Part shown: piece after piece, positions 25,502-38,283 of the stretch | Position numbering within the stretch: position 1 is the stretch's first letter | Layout of the letters: each line of letters opens with the position of its first letter | DNA from: Toxoplasma gondii ME49 | Lineage: Eukaryota; Apicomplexa; Conoidasida; Eucoccidiorida; Sarcocystidae | Direction: 5' to 3' | DNA length: 64,000 nt | Assembly: GCF_000006565.2 (NCBI RefSeq) | Contig: NC_031477.1 | Coordinates: 698,669-762,668 of the forward strand | Position numbers and translations under genes: made by a program | The notes under the pieces: generated by a model | Told to the model about the DNA's origin: nothing | What the model saw: the letters and a program-made list of their open reading frames with translations, nothing else | The model's database searches: none

Positions 25502-28500
25502 CATTTAGACAGGAAGGTTCGCATGTGCACCCATCCTCAAATGCATAGTTACGTTAGCGAACAGCGCGCTGAGGTACTCAAAGCGAACACATAAATATAC
25601 ACATATGCACATGAATATACGTATATATATATATATATATTTATATGCATGTGGATCGAGAGCCACATCTAACACCATGATCACACTCATGTGAATACCT
25701 GGTTTTTGAGATCTCTGTCGTTTGCGTTTTTCTCCAAGTCGAGTTTGTGCACTAGAAGGCGTTTCTTATCTTTGATTTCTATCACGCGAGCGGTAAGCTC
25801 TTCTACAGACGCTGTTTGTCGCCGCAGCTCGGCCTCCAGTCGCTCCGCCTACGCACAGACCGCAGGCGCTTTTACAAAGAGCAGGACTGTCTCCGCGTTT
25901 CGCAAGCACAGTTCAGCATCTCTGAGTTTCGATCTACCTTCTTGCAATGTAACAAACAGCAGGCAAAACAACTTGTATATAAATATATAGATGTATAGAT
26001 GTTGAAGACGTATGGGGAGGCTGTAGAGTGTCTGTTGATATAGCTGGAGTCTTTAAAAGTCAAGCGTCCAAGCTCGCAACTCTCCAGTTTTTTCCCTGTC
26101 CTGTGTTTAGCGAAAGCAGGTAAAAGTAGAGGGTCTCCTTTGGATGCCAGAAAACTTAGAATGGAGGTTGAAGTAAAACACTATCATCATCGAAGTACAG
26201 TCACGGAATTTGTTGACAACTCGCGCAACTCACATTGTTCTTCAGGTGTTCGTTGTCTTGCACCAAGAGGCGTTTCTCCGCCTCGAGGGAGTCAATTTGC
26301 TGCGTTAAGTGGAGCTTCTCTGCCGCGGCGCCTCTCAGCTGCTCTGTCTGGAGCGTCTGCGTCTGCTTGAGAGCTGAAATTTCTTCTTCCAGAAATTTGT
26401 TCCGCGCCTGCGCGTGGTCGAACTCGGCGAGTTTCTGTGACTCGCCGTCGGATCGGTCCTGAGAAAAAGAGCATCAGAGAGAAGGCTCTGGCGAGGATCC
26501 AACGAAGCTGTGACGACGCGTTTGCTTGGAAGAGGAGACGAAGGCAAATCGAAGGAAACCTCGAGTTGACGGGGGATTAAACGCGCCGAGACCACAGTCT
26601 CGCCTTCCCGCTGCGATGCTCTCGCCCCGTACATGCAGTCGTCGCAACTCTCCTTGAAGCCGCGATAGCCGCGAGCTGCACAGAGTGTACACACAAAGAC
26701 ACTCTCCAGATTCACGAGGGAAAGGCAAGTTTCAACCACGATACAGTCCACCTCACTCTATACGTTTCCACATACCAAGTCGCTTGCTGTGATGTGTACG
26801 GTGTTGCGTTGCGCTTTTGGCTGATGTGCGTCAGACAACAACGAAGAAAACGAGCAGTTTCACCCTTGCGAATATTTGTATATATGTATGGATATGTATA
26901 TACATATAGAGAGAGCGGATAGTGACGGTTCTTCAGAGACGTCAGCGATGCTCTATACAAGTTGCAACAAAGGAAGACTTGTCAGTGACACAAGGACTCC
27001 AGAGTTTTTATGTGCACATGCTTCGCGTACACAACTGCATATACATATATATATATATATTGGCTAGATATGAATATGGGCCTCACTCTTTCAGAGAGAG
27101 AGAGAGAAAGCCTAGGACACAGTAAGTAGCAGTGCCGACAAGCGTCTTAAGACACAGGAACCCCCAGAAGAGTGGGGGCGCATCTAGGACAGACGTTGTC
27201 TCTCGTTTTGACCGCATAAGAGGGACTTTCAGACGAAGATCTGTGCGTGGATTTAACATCCAGTGACTCTCTGGGAAGACATGGAGAGTGAGCGGTCAAG
27301 CGTTTTGCGTCGCCCTGTTTCTCTTTGTGTTTGCTTTCCTCACTGAAGCTCCCTCGTCTCCAGTTGATGGTCCTTTTCAGCGCCCTCAAGAGAATCCTGA
27401 CAGTTTGAGGAAGACCAGTGAACATGTCGACACGGTCACAGTCAGTCTCGCAGTTGTTTGCAGAAAGACACCAGCGGCATGCATCCCTGAAAAACTGAAG
27501 GCCGACGATGAAGGGGATCTACCGGCCGCTGCCCCCTCTGTATCCATGTTCTCAGGATTTTTGCCGCTGCACCACGGAGACTTCCTGCGATGCTTCGCTT
27601 CCCCGTTTCACTGCTATGATGAACCGCATTTGAACGAGACAGCAACCGAAAAGACCAAGCGACATGACGTCTAAACTTTAGCCTGGATACGCCGCTATGT
27701 TCGTTGAGGAGAAACGATGGAACTTCATCTGTGAAAAGTGATTCCTGCCCACGATTTGGTCGCCCCGGCAATCACAGACGACTGGAGTCCAGTCCACAGC
27801 ACCGTGTATTTTCTGTCTGTAAAAAAGGCATTTGAGAGGCGATGAGAAATCTGGGTTGTTGCTGAAGACTATTTCTTGCCTCTTTCGCTCATACTTTTAC
27901 GTCGGGAAAGTCAGATTTCTCGGAAGCGCCTCAATGACATCAGCTGTGCTGATAAGATATGCGTTTTACCTTGAGTTGCTTGATCCGCATCTGCGAACGT
28001 TCTCTGTCGGCGTGGAGCGTCGAGTTGTCTTGTCTAGGCGAGTGCATGCATTGAAGACAGAAACAAAGACGACGGTGAAGAGAAACGGAATTCTCGTCGG
28101 AGTGCCTCTGTCTCGTTATCGTTACCATTTTGAGCAGCATGGCCTCCACAGACTTGCCGGCTATAAATGTGATACAATAACTGTTAAACCCAAACAGAAG
28201 CATGTCTTTCTTAGAAAAATATGATCCGTTATCGAGGCTAGAGACACCTGTCACTGTTCGGAAACCGACCGGAATGCGTACCTTTAACTTTGTACGTGCA
28301 CATACGAGTGTTTCTGTTGTTCATGACGACAAATACATATGCTCAAATTTTCTAAAGAAGCTAACTGATTAGAAGTATGTGAATACATTTCCATGCATTT
28401 CCTAAATCTGTTCATTGATCTGTGTTGGGGGATTCTGTCCCTGGGACGCACTTTATGCTGTCCATTTCCTTGTTCAATCTTTCGATGCATGCTTTGTACT

Positions 28501-31500
28501 CGGCTGTCTGCTCGTAAGCCTGCAGGAAAGCGAAGAAGGCAGGGTCTGCAAGTCTTCTTCATCTTTCTTCACCGTTTCAGCAGAACAGCGCATCACCGCT
28601 AGGAAACACTTGAAATATTTACCAGACTGGAATCCTCAACAGAAGCGAGTCTTTGTCGTTTCTCACTGCTTCTCGTACACACAGCTTGATGCTGTATGAT
28701 CTCGATGTTTGTGCTGTTTAAACCAGTTGAGCTTTGGACGCCAGATTTGCGGTCGCCGGTCCTTTTCACGTGGCACCTCTACGCAGATATCTTCGCACCG
28801 GTTCCAAAGTGTGTTTTCTACGAAAGAGGAAAAAAGACGCGGGTCGGTGTTAGAGATCGAACGACCTGTGGCGTACGAGAGATCCTACCTTCATCTGGAC
28901 GTACTCGTGGAGTGAGATTTTATCTTCCCGCTTCTGTTTCAGTCTCTCGTAAGCCTCATCCGTGATGTGTAGATCTCTGTAGAAACTCGGTCGCAGAGCA
29001 GATCCGACTTGTTCGCTTATACATTTCTGCGAACCAAGCTGGAGTTGAAATCGTAGTTGCATGTTTTCCCTCCACACGTTCAAAGTCAACGAGGACTTCC
29101 AGAAACACGGACCTCAATTGGCGCTTCACGGAGTTGAAGAAACTTTTCGTTGCCTCCAAAGATTGTTTTTCTTCTTGAAACTTCATCAACTCCTCGTCAT
29201 GGCCCGCGGCCTGCTCCCGAAGTTGCTCCTGGAACCTGGACAGCGGCAGAAACACAGCTGGTGGCTTGTTTCATATGGAGTAACAGCCTTTCCTATGGTG
29301 GTTTTACCAGTGTCGTATGAAAGGTTTTTTCACTGCCGTAAGAATATGCCAGCGCAGCGAAGTGTTCGACGGTCCCAAAGTCGACTGCATCTGTCTCGGG
29401 CCATTTCAACGGGTGCTCGAAGGGAGAGTTCATTCCAAGCGTCTCTTTCACGTTTTTCTCGTGGTTCTTCAGAGAACGTGGAACAGTAATAGTCCGACTA
29501 GGCACCCTACATTCAGGTGGCGATGAGAGACTCTGATACTCTAGTAATGCAGGGTACACCGAAACCTGGACTCAACAAGAATACAGTCCCGGTGCCTTCC
29601 ATTCAAAGAAGGTCCTGATACGATGGTGTCATCCTATACCGAGGGAACTTGCCTGCGTGCATCAGCTGCCCTCTCGAGACGTAGCGTCGTATTCTCGTTC
29701 TCTAGATCGAAGATTCTTTTCTGGCAAGTGACAGCGACAACACGCGAACACACTGCCATCCTCTTGATATGCCAGTTGTTCTGTGGTGGGCAGAAGGTCG
29801 CTCTGACGGCCCATCAAAAAGCAAATGGCGAACACTCTGAGCAACTGAGACATGTTCCGCATGGAAACCAGTCTGCACTGCCACTGTTTTCTTTGTGGAG
29901 GAAGTGCCACAGAGTTTCACGCTCAGCAACATCGAGGCAAATCTCTTTCTCAGGAGCCAGCATGTTCACTAACACGGATGTCAAGTTCCTGTGACATTCA
30001 GGTTATTACACTTCCCCTCGCGATGTTCTGGGTTTGGTAATCCTGAACTATTAGCGGGCTGACTGCACGCCGCCAAGTTTCTTACTGTGAACTGTGGTAG
30101 CACATCGATACCGCTGACGAAGTTTGTGGGTGCGGTTTGTCTGTTGCGGTGTCTGAGCAGAAACAATACGCATTTAGGTCACAGTCTATTTGACACCGCA
30201 CTGCTGTGTGCCTCGTAAACTCTGTTGTGTATACTGTTCCGGTGAGCGTCGGCACTGCAAGACTGGACGGGTCTTAATGGTTCAGCAGTGACGGGAGCGC
30301 ACGAAGGGGGGCTATATTTCTTCTGCGTACTGCCAATTGTATGCGAAACGACATCGCTTTTCCACAGGTGGAAGAACTGTGTTGAGGAAATTCCGTAGAG
30401 CGACACCCCAATTGACATCCGAACGAGCTCTGCTGGGATTCGACTGCACCACGGAGTTTTTAACTCACTAGGCTCACCGTTGCTGACACCGCGACCCCTC
30501 CGTTCAGTTGAGCTACCGTTTGTTTTCTACTCTTTCGTCTCCAGGCTATTTTTCGCCGTGAACACATGGCAGTGGCTTCTGTGGTAGTCCTCCGTGGAGA
30601 CCTGACTGGGAGTTATTTATCTGGCCGCGAGCTGTATTTTTTCTGGTGACTCTACCGCTAGACGTGGTAAACTAGAATAACGACGGCTCTGATTGGAAGT
30701 TGCACACATGCACACTCACGGCACCACCGACCAGGGGGGAACATCGCTCTCGAGGGCAGACGCAACAGTGGACGCATGTGAGGCTTGCTGATTAAAGACC
30801 GGTCTTGATGGAAAAGGGATGTCCTGAGAGGATGTTGCGGCCGTAGACATGAAAGGAACGAGTGTCGTGCTCTCTCTTAAAGCAGCGTCCACTTGCTCCT
30901 GGAGGTCACTTCCAATGCCTGGAGAGCGAACGCTCTCGAGACCCAGACAGAACTCATCGTCCAAGGCGTTCCATGTGGCTCGACCGCGATACTCCGGATC
31001 GCTTTCTCCCTTTGTCAAACATGAGGACACACATTTGAGGGAGGAGCGCGTTGGTTTTCAAGGGACCAAGCATCTTGCGTAGAAATTGCTGAGCCCAGGC
31101 TCGCTTATGGCGAAGTATCGTTTTCTAGGACCGGGTTACACCCGTAGAGGAAACCAGGACGGTAGCAAACAGCGCGAGAGATGGATGATCGAATTTCGAG
31201 GGCCGCCTCATTCTATTATATATCTTGGCACTTTTAGGTAGACTACAAATAACCACAATTGCACGACGAGCCCTTGTTGTCAAGTGAAGGTGCGTGTGTG
31301 TGTCAGACTCGGGGCGCCGGTTTGTCGCAGCCTTTCCGGCAAAGAAGGAAATGGTACCCTATCAGTGTATCTCGGTGCTGCCAAGCTTCTTGTCACACGA
31401 GAAGGACGTGAAGAGGACCTCCGCTGTAAAGGGCAGAGACTCGGACAAGATCTGTGAAACTCAGAAAGGAACGCAGGCGCACGTACCTCGTACAAATCGC

Positions 31501-31600
31501 GATGGTCGCCTGAACTGGGCGGATGCTCGTCACCACTATACCCGCCTTCGGAGCGGCTCTCTCGACCGAGATTGAGAGCAGAAGTTTCCACGAGTGTCAT
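19493..31600 (-). CDS. PIBF1/CEP90-like centriolar coiled-coil protein, 19 exons
   Basis: Minus-strand exons in order: 31487-31600, 30720-31009, 30086-30152, 29653-29720, 29113-29235, 28889-28976, 28452-28519, 27970-28033, 27344-27396, 26633-26675, 26234-26458, 25699-25848, 25076-25186, 24503-24571, 23923-23991, 23336-23458, 22400-22541, 21518-21660, 19493-20629. All phases agree and the total is 1048 residues. The N-terminus is Ser/Pro-rich. From about residue 180 the protein is almost continuous heptad coiled coil, and the last about 250 residues are basic and disordered. Identification rests on collinear resemblance to human PIBF1 (CEP90): a YERLKQ...ISLHEYV block, AFENERLSL...[37 protein letters not shown], then [14 protein letters not shown]. 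Family role: centriolar satellites and distal appendages, and ciliary basal bodies in ciliates. In this parasite it would serve centrioles or microgamete basal bodies (inference). The exon 4 donor is GCAAGT. Confidence 0.75.
20676..20722. repeat. (TA)n microsatellite in PIBF1-like intron
   Basis: Near-perfect TA tract just upstream, on the minus strand, of the last coding exon. Confidence 0.9.
20980..21110. repeat. (TATC)n/(TA)n microsatellite
   Basis: CTATCTATATCTATCTG units flank a (TA)n core within the last intron of the PIBF1-like gene. Confidence 0.85.
21763..21908. repeat. (TA)n/(TACATA)n microsatellite
   Basis: About 145 bp of TA and TACATA units lie in the intron 21661-22399 of the PIBF1-like gene. 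Open frames here encode only Tyr/Ile repeats. Confidence 0.9.
24100..24255. repeat. TA/TGTA-rich microsatellite
   Basis: TATATGTATAAATG units occur in the intron between PIBF1-like exons 24503-24571 and 23923-23991. Confidence 0.85.
25203..25280. repeat. (TA)n microsatellite
   Basis: TATATTTATATA and pure TA units begin within 20 bases of the acceptor side of PIBF1-like exon 25076-25186. Shorter TA tracts lie at about 25472-25502 and 25620-25645. Confidence 0.85.
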
Positions 31601-34196
31601 TTTTCTGTATCGTGTTATTCTTCGGCTCGAGGGGGAGCAAACGTGGCAGATTCGCTTGCGTTTTCCTCGGGAAAACGAACGCATTCTTGCCTACTTGCAG
31701 CGTTCGCTGCTTCCCCCTGAGAATGACACAGAAACGAGTTTGTTCACAAACGGAATGCGGAGAGTTTGGACCCGAAGATCACAGGTCATGAGGCCAGCGA
31801 AACTGCAAAGCAGGCTCAGGAGGCGACTGCTGATACTGCTTTGGTAAGTCAAAATCGCAGCGCGAGAGTAGAAAAAACGGATCCAAGAACTGGGTAGAAG
31901 TGTTGAGGAAACTGCTGCCGTGCTGAAGCTCAGTAATGTCGTCGGCATCAAACAAGGTACGTCATACACATGGAGTTTACATCGAGAGACTTATTTCGTC
32001 CCTCTGCGTCATATCGGCAACCTCAAAAAGGGAATGTGGGGATTTCGTCAGTTCCTCACAGGCTGAAATAAAGTTTAGATGTCACCGGTTCTGTCCCAAG
32101 TTGAACTTTTCGGACAAATGTAGTATACAGAGGTCGAATTGGCGAGGAAATCAGTCGAAGAGGCTACTAGACAATTTCTTCAAGAAACAAGCACAACACC
32201 GTTTTTGCGGGCCCCACCGCGTGCGAGAGAAACCACCAGGTTTGATCGCTTGTAGACATGCTACGCCAGAGAACGCAGTTTTCATGCTCATAGATCGAAG
32301 ACAACTGTGAATCACGAGCTAGATTTGCTAATGCCGAAAATTGCTTAACACAGTTCACACCTTGTGTTCACCGTTGAATCACTGTAGTGGCATGCAGTCA
32401 AAGGAAATCATGGCCTTGTCAACATACGCAACAAAAAATACAGCATTCGTTGACTTGAACAGAAATCAAAAGCAAGCCTGTGTCAATGATCTTCCAGAAT
32501 TGTTTCCCTGGAGTGCCACGAGTTGACGATGTTTTCGTCGAGGATTCAGGCCTGTTCTGCCGTCGAGGTGGGGGACGAAAATCTACTCGTAGTCGCTGCA
32601 GGTTCTCAGTTCCTCGAATATCATTAACAGACTGTGAGCATCCTGGAGATTCACGCTTGTGAATATTACGTTGAAAAGCATGATGCCGATATAGCTCGAG
32701 CTCACTTTGCTTTTGGGAAGAACGGTGGAAGCAAAAAAAGCCGTATAAAGAACAGATCAGACCGTTTTCTCTCATAGAAGGAAAGGGTTGCTTTATCTAT
32801 GTTGACGGACAGAGCGACTTCTGTCACTTCTTCGATGGTAAGATAGCCTCTCCTAAGCTTCAGTGATTGCAGGGATAAGACATTCCTGACTCCCTCGTAG
32901 GTGGCAATGAGGACCGCTTGCTAATTTTCCGTCTGCATGCGATGAACGGAAGACTGTGGACTACCTTCTTTTTTAGCAAAAGAGCCAATCTCAGGGAAGG
33001 AAGCTCAACTCTGGCGCGCAGCAAAGAGCCGTTATGTATATGTTTACAGAATCCGCAAGTGGCTTCCACAGATAGGCATGGCAAGAAATTTACACTCAAA
33101 ATTGCAGATTCAAGCTTTTCATTCTTGCAACCCCGACGGCAAATGATCCCCCCCCTGCAGATCTGGCAACGCTTCTGGCGTTCTTTTTTCTAGTCGTGAT
33201 CCTCCGAACGGAAACACATTTTCTTTACCATAAACGTGGATGGCATCATTTGTTGCCCATCGGCGTCAGTACAATAGTCACACACCGGTCCGTGCATGCA
33301 GCCTCTTGATATCAACACAGTGATAAGTGGCAGTGCTGGCTGTTGTTATTACCGTCATTTTCACCCCGGTTTCTCATCTGGCTTTCTGCCTTCTGTTGTC
33401 GGACCTCACTCCCCACCATATCACGGCACTTTGCGTCGAAAGGATTCTCTCAAACCACGGAGGTGAAACGCTACGTACGAGACCCTTGCCACAGCACTGT
33501 AGGCGACACACTGCGACCATAGACGTACTGTGCATTGTGAATCTCTGTCGTGACAGCGCAGCTGCTCAGCTGAAGCTGTTGTCGCTTGACAGAGCGACAG
33601 GCCAAAGACTGCCTCCATAGCTCGGGTGCGAAAAGCTTTTCACATGCGTGCGTAGCCTTCACTGTTCCGAGATGCAGAGCGTCCTACATCGCGCCAAGCA
33701 GGCACCAAGAGGCCTCACGTTTCGGAGGTCCACCCTGTCCGGCGCCCCTAAAACGATCTGTTTTAGTTTCACGGTCCTCAGCTGCATCCTGTCAGTTGTG
33801 GAACTCGAGCGGTCCTCACGAGCACCCATATGTGATGAATGTGTTCCCACACAACATGGATGCGCATGCGCAAAAGCAAATTGGTAAATTGACCACAGAA
33901 AAAAGTTGGGGAGACGAGAAAAAAGACAGTGAGAACGACGGTGTACACTGCACACCAAACTATGAGATTGTGGCGAAAACGGAGGGAAACGTCGCACACA
34001 TTGCTGTTCGTACCCCATGGGTCGCCACCAGAGGTGATCGTTCTTTGAGAAAACGTTTTTCGCGCGTTTGTCAGTAGGAGGAGAGCGCCTAGCAGAGCGT
34101 TACTCATTCCAGAAGAGAAAAACTTGGAAAGAAAAACACAGTGAAAAGGCGTCTTCCCCGCAGGCCGGTCTCGTTTTCCCCCTTTCCGCAGAGAGC
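31601..34196. other. Intergenic region upstream of the PIBF1-like gene
   Basis: 2.6 kb between two minus-strand genes. It must contain the PIBF1-like promoter and the 3' UTR of the COPI-associated gene. It has unusually little repeat content. The plus-strand open frame at 33586-34077 lacks recognisable domains and splice context. I see nothing else supportable. Confidence 0.5.
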
Positions 34197-37100
34197 TCAG
34201 TATGGAGCAGGGTCGTACATGGCTTGTTGGATTCGGTTCACTCCGAGCTGCTCCCCCAATCGAACTCTCTGTGTGTCTTCCTCCTGAGAACACACGGAAA
34301 CGAGGAAACAACGTGACAAAAGTCGAGGCGAAAGACGAGAAAGACATCAAGCGAACGCACAGAACAAACACAAGCGGAGAGAGCGAAGAGAACGGAGAAG
34401 AGAAGGTGCACTTTGCGACTTACATCGTCTGAAACGTCGATGCCATTGCGCTGCAGCTGATGGCGCATGCCGAAGTGGACCATCACGCACATGATGCCCA
34501 TGAGAACCATGTAGCCACCTAGAGTCGAAAGAAAGTGAGAATCGATAGACGCGTTTCATGAACGATCTTACTGAATCAGCGGTTGAAGTCTCTGAACCGT
34601 ACGTTTTAAAAGAACCAACGCATTTTAATCCTTCGAAAAGCAGAGTTGTCTACGACTGTTCAGAGCGAAAGCCTCAAGAAACAACAGACGAAATGCAGCA
34701 AATCACTCTTACGACGAAATAGAGCCGCAAGAAGAGAGGGCATCACAACTCAAAGAACAAGAAACTACCTCTCGCAACTTCTCCCCAGGGATGTCACAGG
34801 CTGTGCTCCGGTTTTCTCCAAAGACAACAGACAAAAGCAGAAATACACCTCGATCCGTGACCGGGAGTCCAAAGAGAGCCACGACAACACAACGAAAAAC
34901 GGGAAGTGTCTGCAGCGGAGAGAGCTCTATGTCCTGAACTAGTACAACATTGGTCCCCGCTGACTGTAAAATATCTTTTACTACTAGAATATACGAGACA
35001 TCTTCAGGAGCTCAGCGTTAGAGCTTTCGGCGGGTTGAAAAAAAGTTTCGACCCCGTTTCTCGCTCTTTAGAGAGGCTGGGAAGCACACTGGAAACTATC
35101 TCTCTAGCCTCGACTCGAAACGCATTTCAACATTTGGGACCTCCTCGCAAAGGAGCCGCAGGGACCATCACGCCGTCCCAGTCAACGGAGGTTTCTTGCA
35201 TGCGCAGACAAAGTGTAACAATTCCAAAGCGACCTCAGGAGCTCGGCTCTTGGAAAAGCTGCGAAGCGCTCATCTCTGCGCTGTTGGGATGTTCACCATG
35301 AAAGACAAAACCACATGAGTTGCTAGTCTGTGCAAGCGGAGGACAAGAACAGTAAGCCTTTAACGGAGACAATCTGTGACGGTTCGGGAAAACGCGGATC
35401 GTGCGGGTGAGGTGAGGTTGGGTGGTTGATCTTGTGAAGCAAAAAAGTGGATACTGTTCTTTTGACTTGCGTCTTCGGAAAAGTAAATCTCCACCGAAAC
35501 GATGGTTCAACTGCATAGGTTAAGACTTGAATTTTCCTGATAATTGTCTAGAAGAGCACATGCCTCTTGACGAAACTCACCGACGAAGAGGAGCAGAAAA
35601 TTTGAAGACCACAAAGAAACGCAGATGGCACCTGCAAGCGAGGAGGAGAGACAACAAAGTGAAGAGCGGGAGATTCGTCAGGTCCAGGGGAGACGGAGAA
35701 AAATTGATACGTCTTGCATGGAGATAGACGAAACTTGACAAGCATGCAAGACCAAGGTCAGGACGGACCGCGCAATGCATGCCTCCTTTGAGAACCGAAG
35801 CTTCTGAATTAAAACTCCAGTTCTGCGGTACGGACAATATATAGTGTTGTGCACCCCCGCGTTGGCCGTCTCAGATCCTCCCTAGTCCCGAAAGAACTCA
35901 AAAAAGAAAAGCAGGCTCGACAGTCATGATCTGAAAAGTTGAGAATCTCTCATGGAGATATCGAGTCCACGGCGAGAATCACAAAATGACAGCCGAAGGG
36001 CACCTTGACAGGCAGATCCTCACGTCCCCCCTGTTCCTTCTGTCTTCCAGAGAAAAGGAAGGGAACTCGTTTTATTCGCCGCCGGCCTTCTGCACGACAG
36101 AGAAAGGTTTCGTTGCCTAGAGTCCCGACACTAAGAGGACTGAAATGTTGATCCGTATACGCACAGATCGACCATATCACCCCAAGTCAAGATCGCTCAC
36201 ATCCATACATATCCGTACATATCCGTACGTATTTAAATCCATCCATACATATCCGTACATATGTATACATACAAGTATGTAGGCAGATACATTTGGAAAA
36301 AGTATTCCGCACAGACTCCGGCTAGGAAGAAGACGAGCGCAGTATCATCGGGATCGCTGCAAGGGAAAACTGGAGTCGGCGGATCGCCTTTGACCCACCA
36401 ACGAGAATGTAGAAAAGGCCTTTGCCGAGCGGCACCGTAAGGAACTTGAACCAAGTCGTGAACAGCGGTTGAAGACGCTCCAACTGCTCAAAGTCTTTCG
36501 CTTCGATGACGCAGATAGCCACACCGAACATCCTGGAGAAAAGAAACGAAAGCAACAAGTTGAGACACGAGAAGGACACAAATCCAAGACTGACAAGGCT
36601 GACAGGAATAAGGAGACATAAGGAGACGAGACAGGGTGAGCCAGAGGGAGAAAAAAACGAAGAACGAGAAGATGGCCGTGCGTGGAGAGAAAGGGGAAGG
36701 GAGAAACACCGAGAGCGGGGGCTAGTGAAGTCCAGCGCGTTGACCTGTTTCAGTCACAAGATCTACAGTCCTATAAAACGTTTTCCACCTGAGGACAGTT
36801 CTGGGTCGTCCGCGTCACCACGCAGGCGGTAGAGAGACAGAAAAAAAAGCAAAGGCTTACATGAGGAAAAGTTGAAGAATGTACGAGGCAGGGTTGCCGA
36901 CCACGGAAAAGATGTTCATTATCTGAAGAACTGTGACGGCAATCAGAACCAATCCACCTGTGACAAACAGCAACATGCCAAGCAGTTTCTTCTGCCTTTT
37001 TCTGGAAAACTCGAGAGACCTCAAACCTCCATACTTCTCCCTTGAGACAACTCCTTCGCGCTAGAGAATGTCTCATCGTCCGCAACGAACTCACCCGCCT

Positions 37101-38283
37101 CATGTCAACAAAATCTCTTCTTCTTTCTCTCTCTTCTTCCTTTGTTTTCTCTCTCTCTTCTTCCTCTTCTTCCGCTCTCTCCTCTTCCTCTTCTTCCGTT
37201 CTCTCTCACCCTCCCTTGTCTCTCAACTCATCGGTTTCTGTTAGTTCTCCTTTCTCTCCGCCACTGCGCTTCTTTCTCGATCTCCTTGCCGCATTTGCTT
37301 CGCGCCAGCGTCTCGTTCTCTCACCGACGAAGCAGAGCGCCCTCAGAGGTTTCGGACCTTCCTTCACGAGGTTCGTTCTCTCCAGCAGCTTCCCTCCTTC
37401 CTGCAGCAGCGCGCTCCCAACCTGCGAGCCGATCCGCATTGTCCCCTCGAGCGCCGCGCAGGTGAACTGCGCACCGGCCTCTTGGGCTCCAAAAGGTGTC
37501 TCCGCGCCCACAGGCGCGCCGTGGGCTGCCGCCTGCACGAAGCGCAGGACCTGCGAGCCGAGAAACGCGTCTGCGGGGAAGTCGCCTCCTCGCCGGGAAG
37601 TCGAATAAGTCTCTGTTCCGCGAGGCGGCGCGTACGAGGAAGCGAGGTACGGATCTGCAACGCAGGAGACAGAAATGACGGCAGACGACGCGCTTTCCAC
37701 CCACACAGAGGAACGACCGAGAAGAGACCACGAGACTTCCCCTGTTGCGCAGTGATGGAGACAAACGATGCTGATGACCTTTACACATCGACGCATGCGA
37801 TCTCGAACCAGACGAAGTCATCCCTTCCAGGAGAACTGCGCCTGAGAGAAAACAAAGAAGTACGAACTTCCAGCGGGGGTCGACCCGCGGAGACTGGGCA
37901 AGCAGGGGAGGGGGAAAAAAAGAGAAGAGGGAGAGACGGGGGAGAGTCAGAGAACGCCCTGTCTCCGTGCGTTCCAGTTCTGCAGCTTGACAGGCGAAAG
38001 AGCGAAGAGAGAGGAGGCGACGGAGGAAGAAGTTGACTCCACAGCATGCGAGAGGAGGCGAAGGGGGTGAAGCATTTTGGAAAGGAAGAGAAACCGAAAA
38101 ACCTTTGAAATGTGCGAAAAAGGCGACTCTGACGAAAAAGCAGAGAGGCGGGAGAACGAGGTCATCAAGTTCAAAGAGCAGACACAGCTCGACACCGTGT
38201 CTTCACGGGTGTCTGCGCTCGAGACGTCCCCGCGAGAAACGTCTCTACGGTGAAGAGCGATGCGTTGGACTCTACTCACCCAT
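34197..38283 (-). CDS. COPI-associated/TVP15-like four-helix membrane protein
   Basis: Minus-strand exons: 38280-38283, 37325-37654, 36861-36957, 36399-36532, 35581-35631, 34424-34518, 34197-34283. Phases agree, giving 265 residues. The first coding exon is only ATGG before a GTGAGT donor; exon 2 then begins DPYLASSYAPP. The N-terminal about 110 residues are soluble, ending GPKPLRALCFVG. Four hydrophobic segments follow: GLVLIAVTVLQIMNIFSVVG, ASYILQLFLMMFGVAICVIE, PLGKGLFYILVGGAICV, and FLLLFVGGYMVLMGIMCVMV. The loop with a Gly-Lys/Arg-Gly-Leu-Phe-Tyr motif before helix 3 is typical of the COPI_assoc/TVP15 family of Golgi membrane proteins. A hydrophilic tail ends AMYDPAPY. Family function is poorly defined, with late Golgi or COPI association in yeast. 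Family assignment is from pattern recognition; the gene structure is more certain than the role. Confidence 0.75.
36195..36275. repeat. CATCCATACATATCCGTA tandem repeat
   Basis: About five imperfect 12-18-bp units in an intron of the COPI-associated gene, between its exons 36399-36532 and 35581-35631. Confidence 0.8.

Noticed and set aside
30430..30530. tRNA-like sequence on the minus strand (GGTAGCTCAACTG and GTCGAATCC pieces)
   Set aside because: The T-loop lacks a base of the GTTCRANNC consensus, no acceptor stem pairs, and it lies in an intron of the PIBF1-like gene.
33586..34077. 163-aa plus-strand open frame
   Set aside because: It has no recognisable domain, no splice signals at its ends and no neighbouring exons; it is probably chance in a gene-free stretch.
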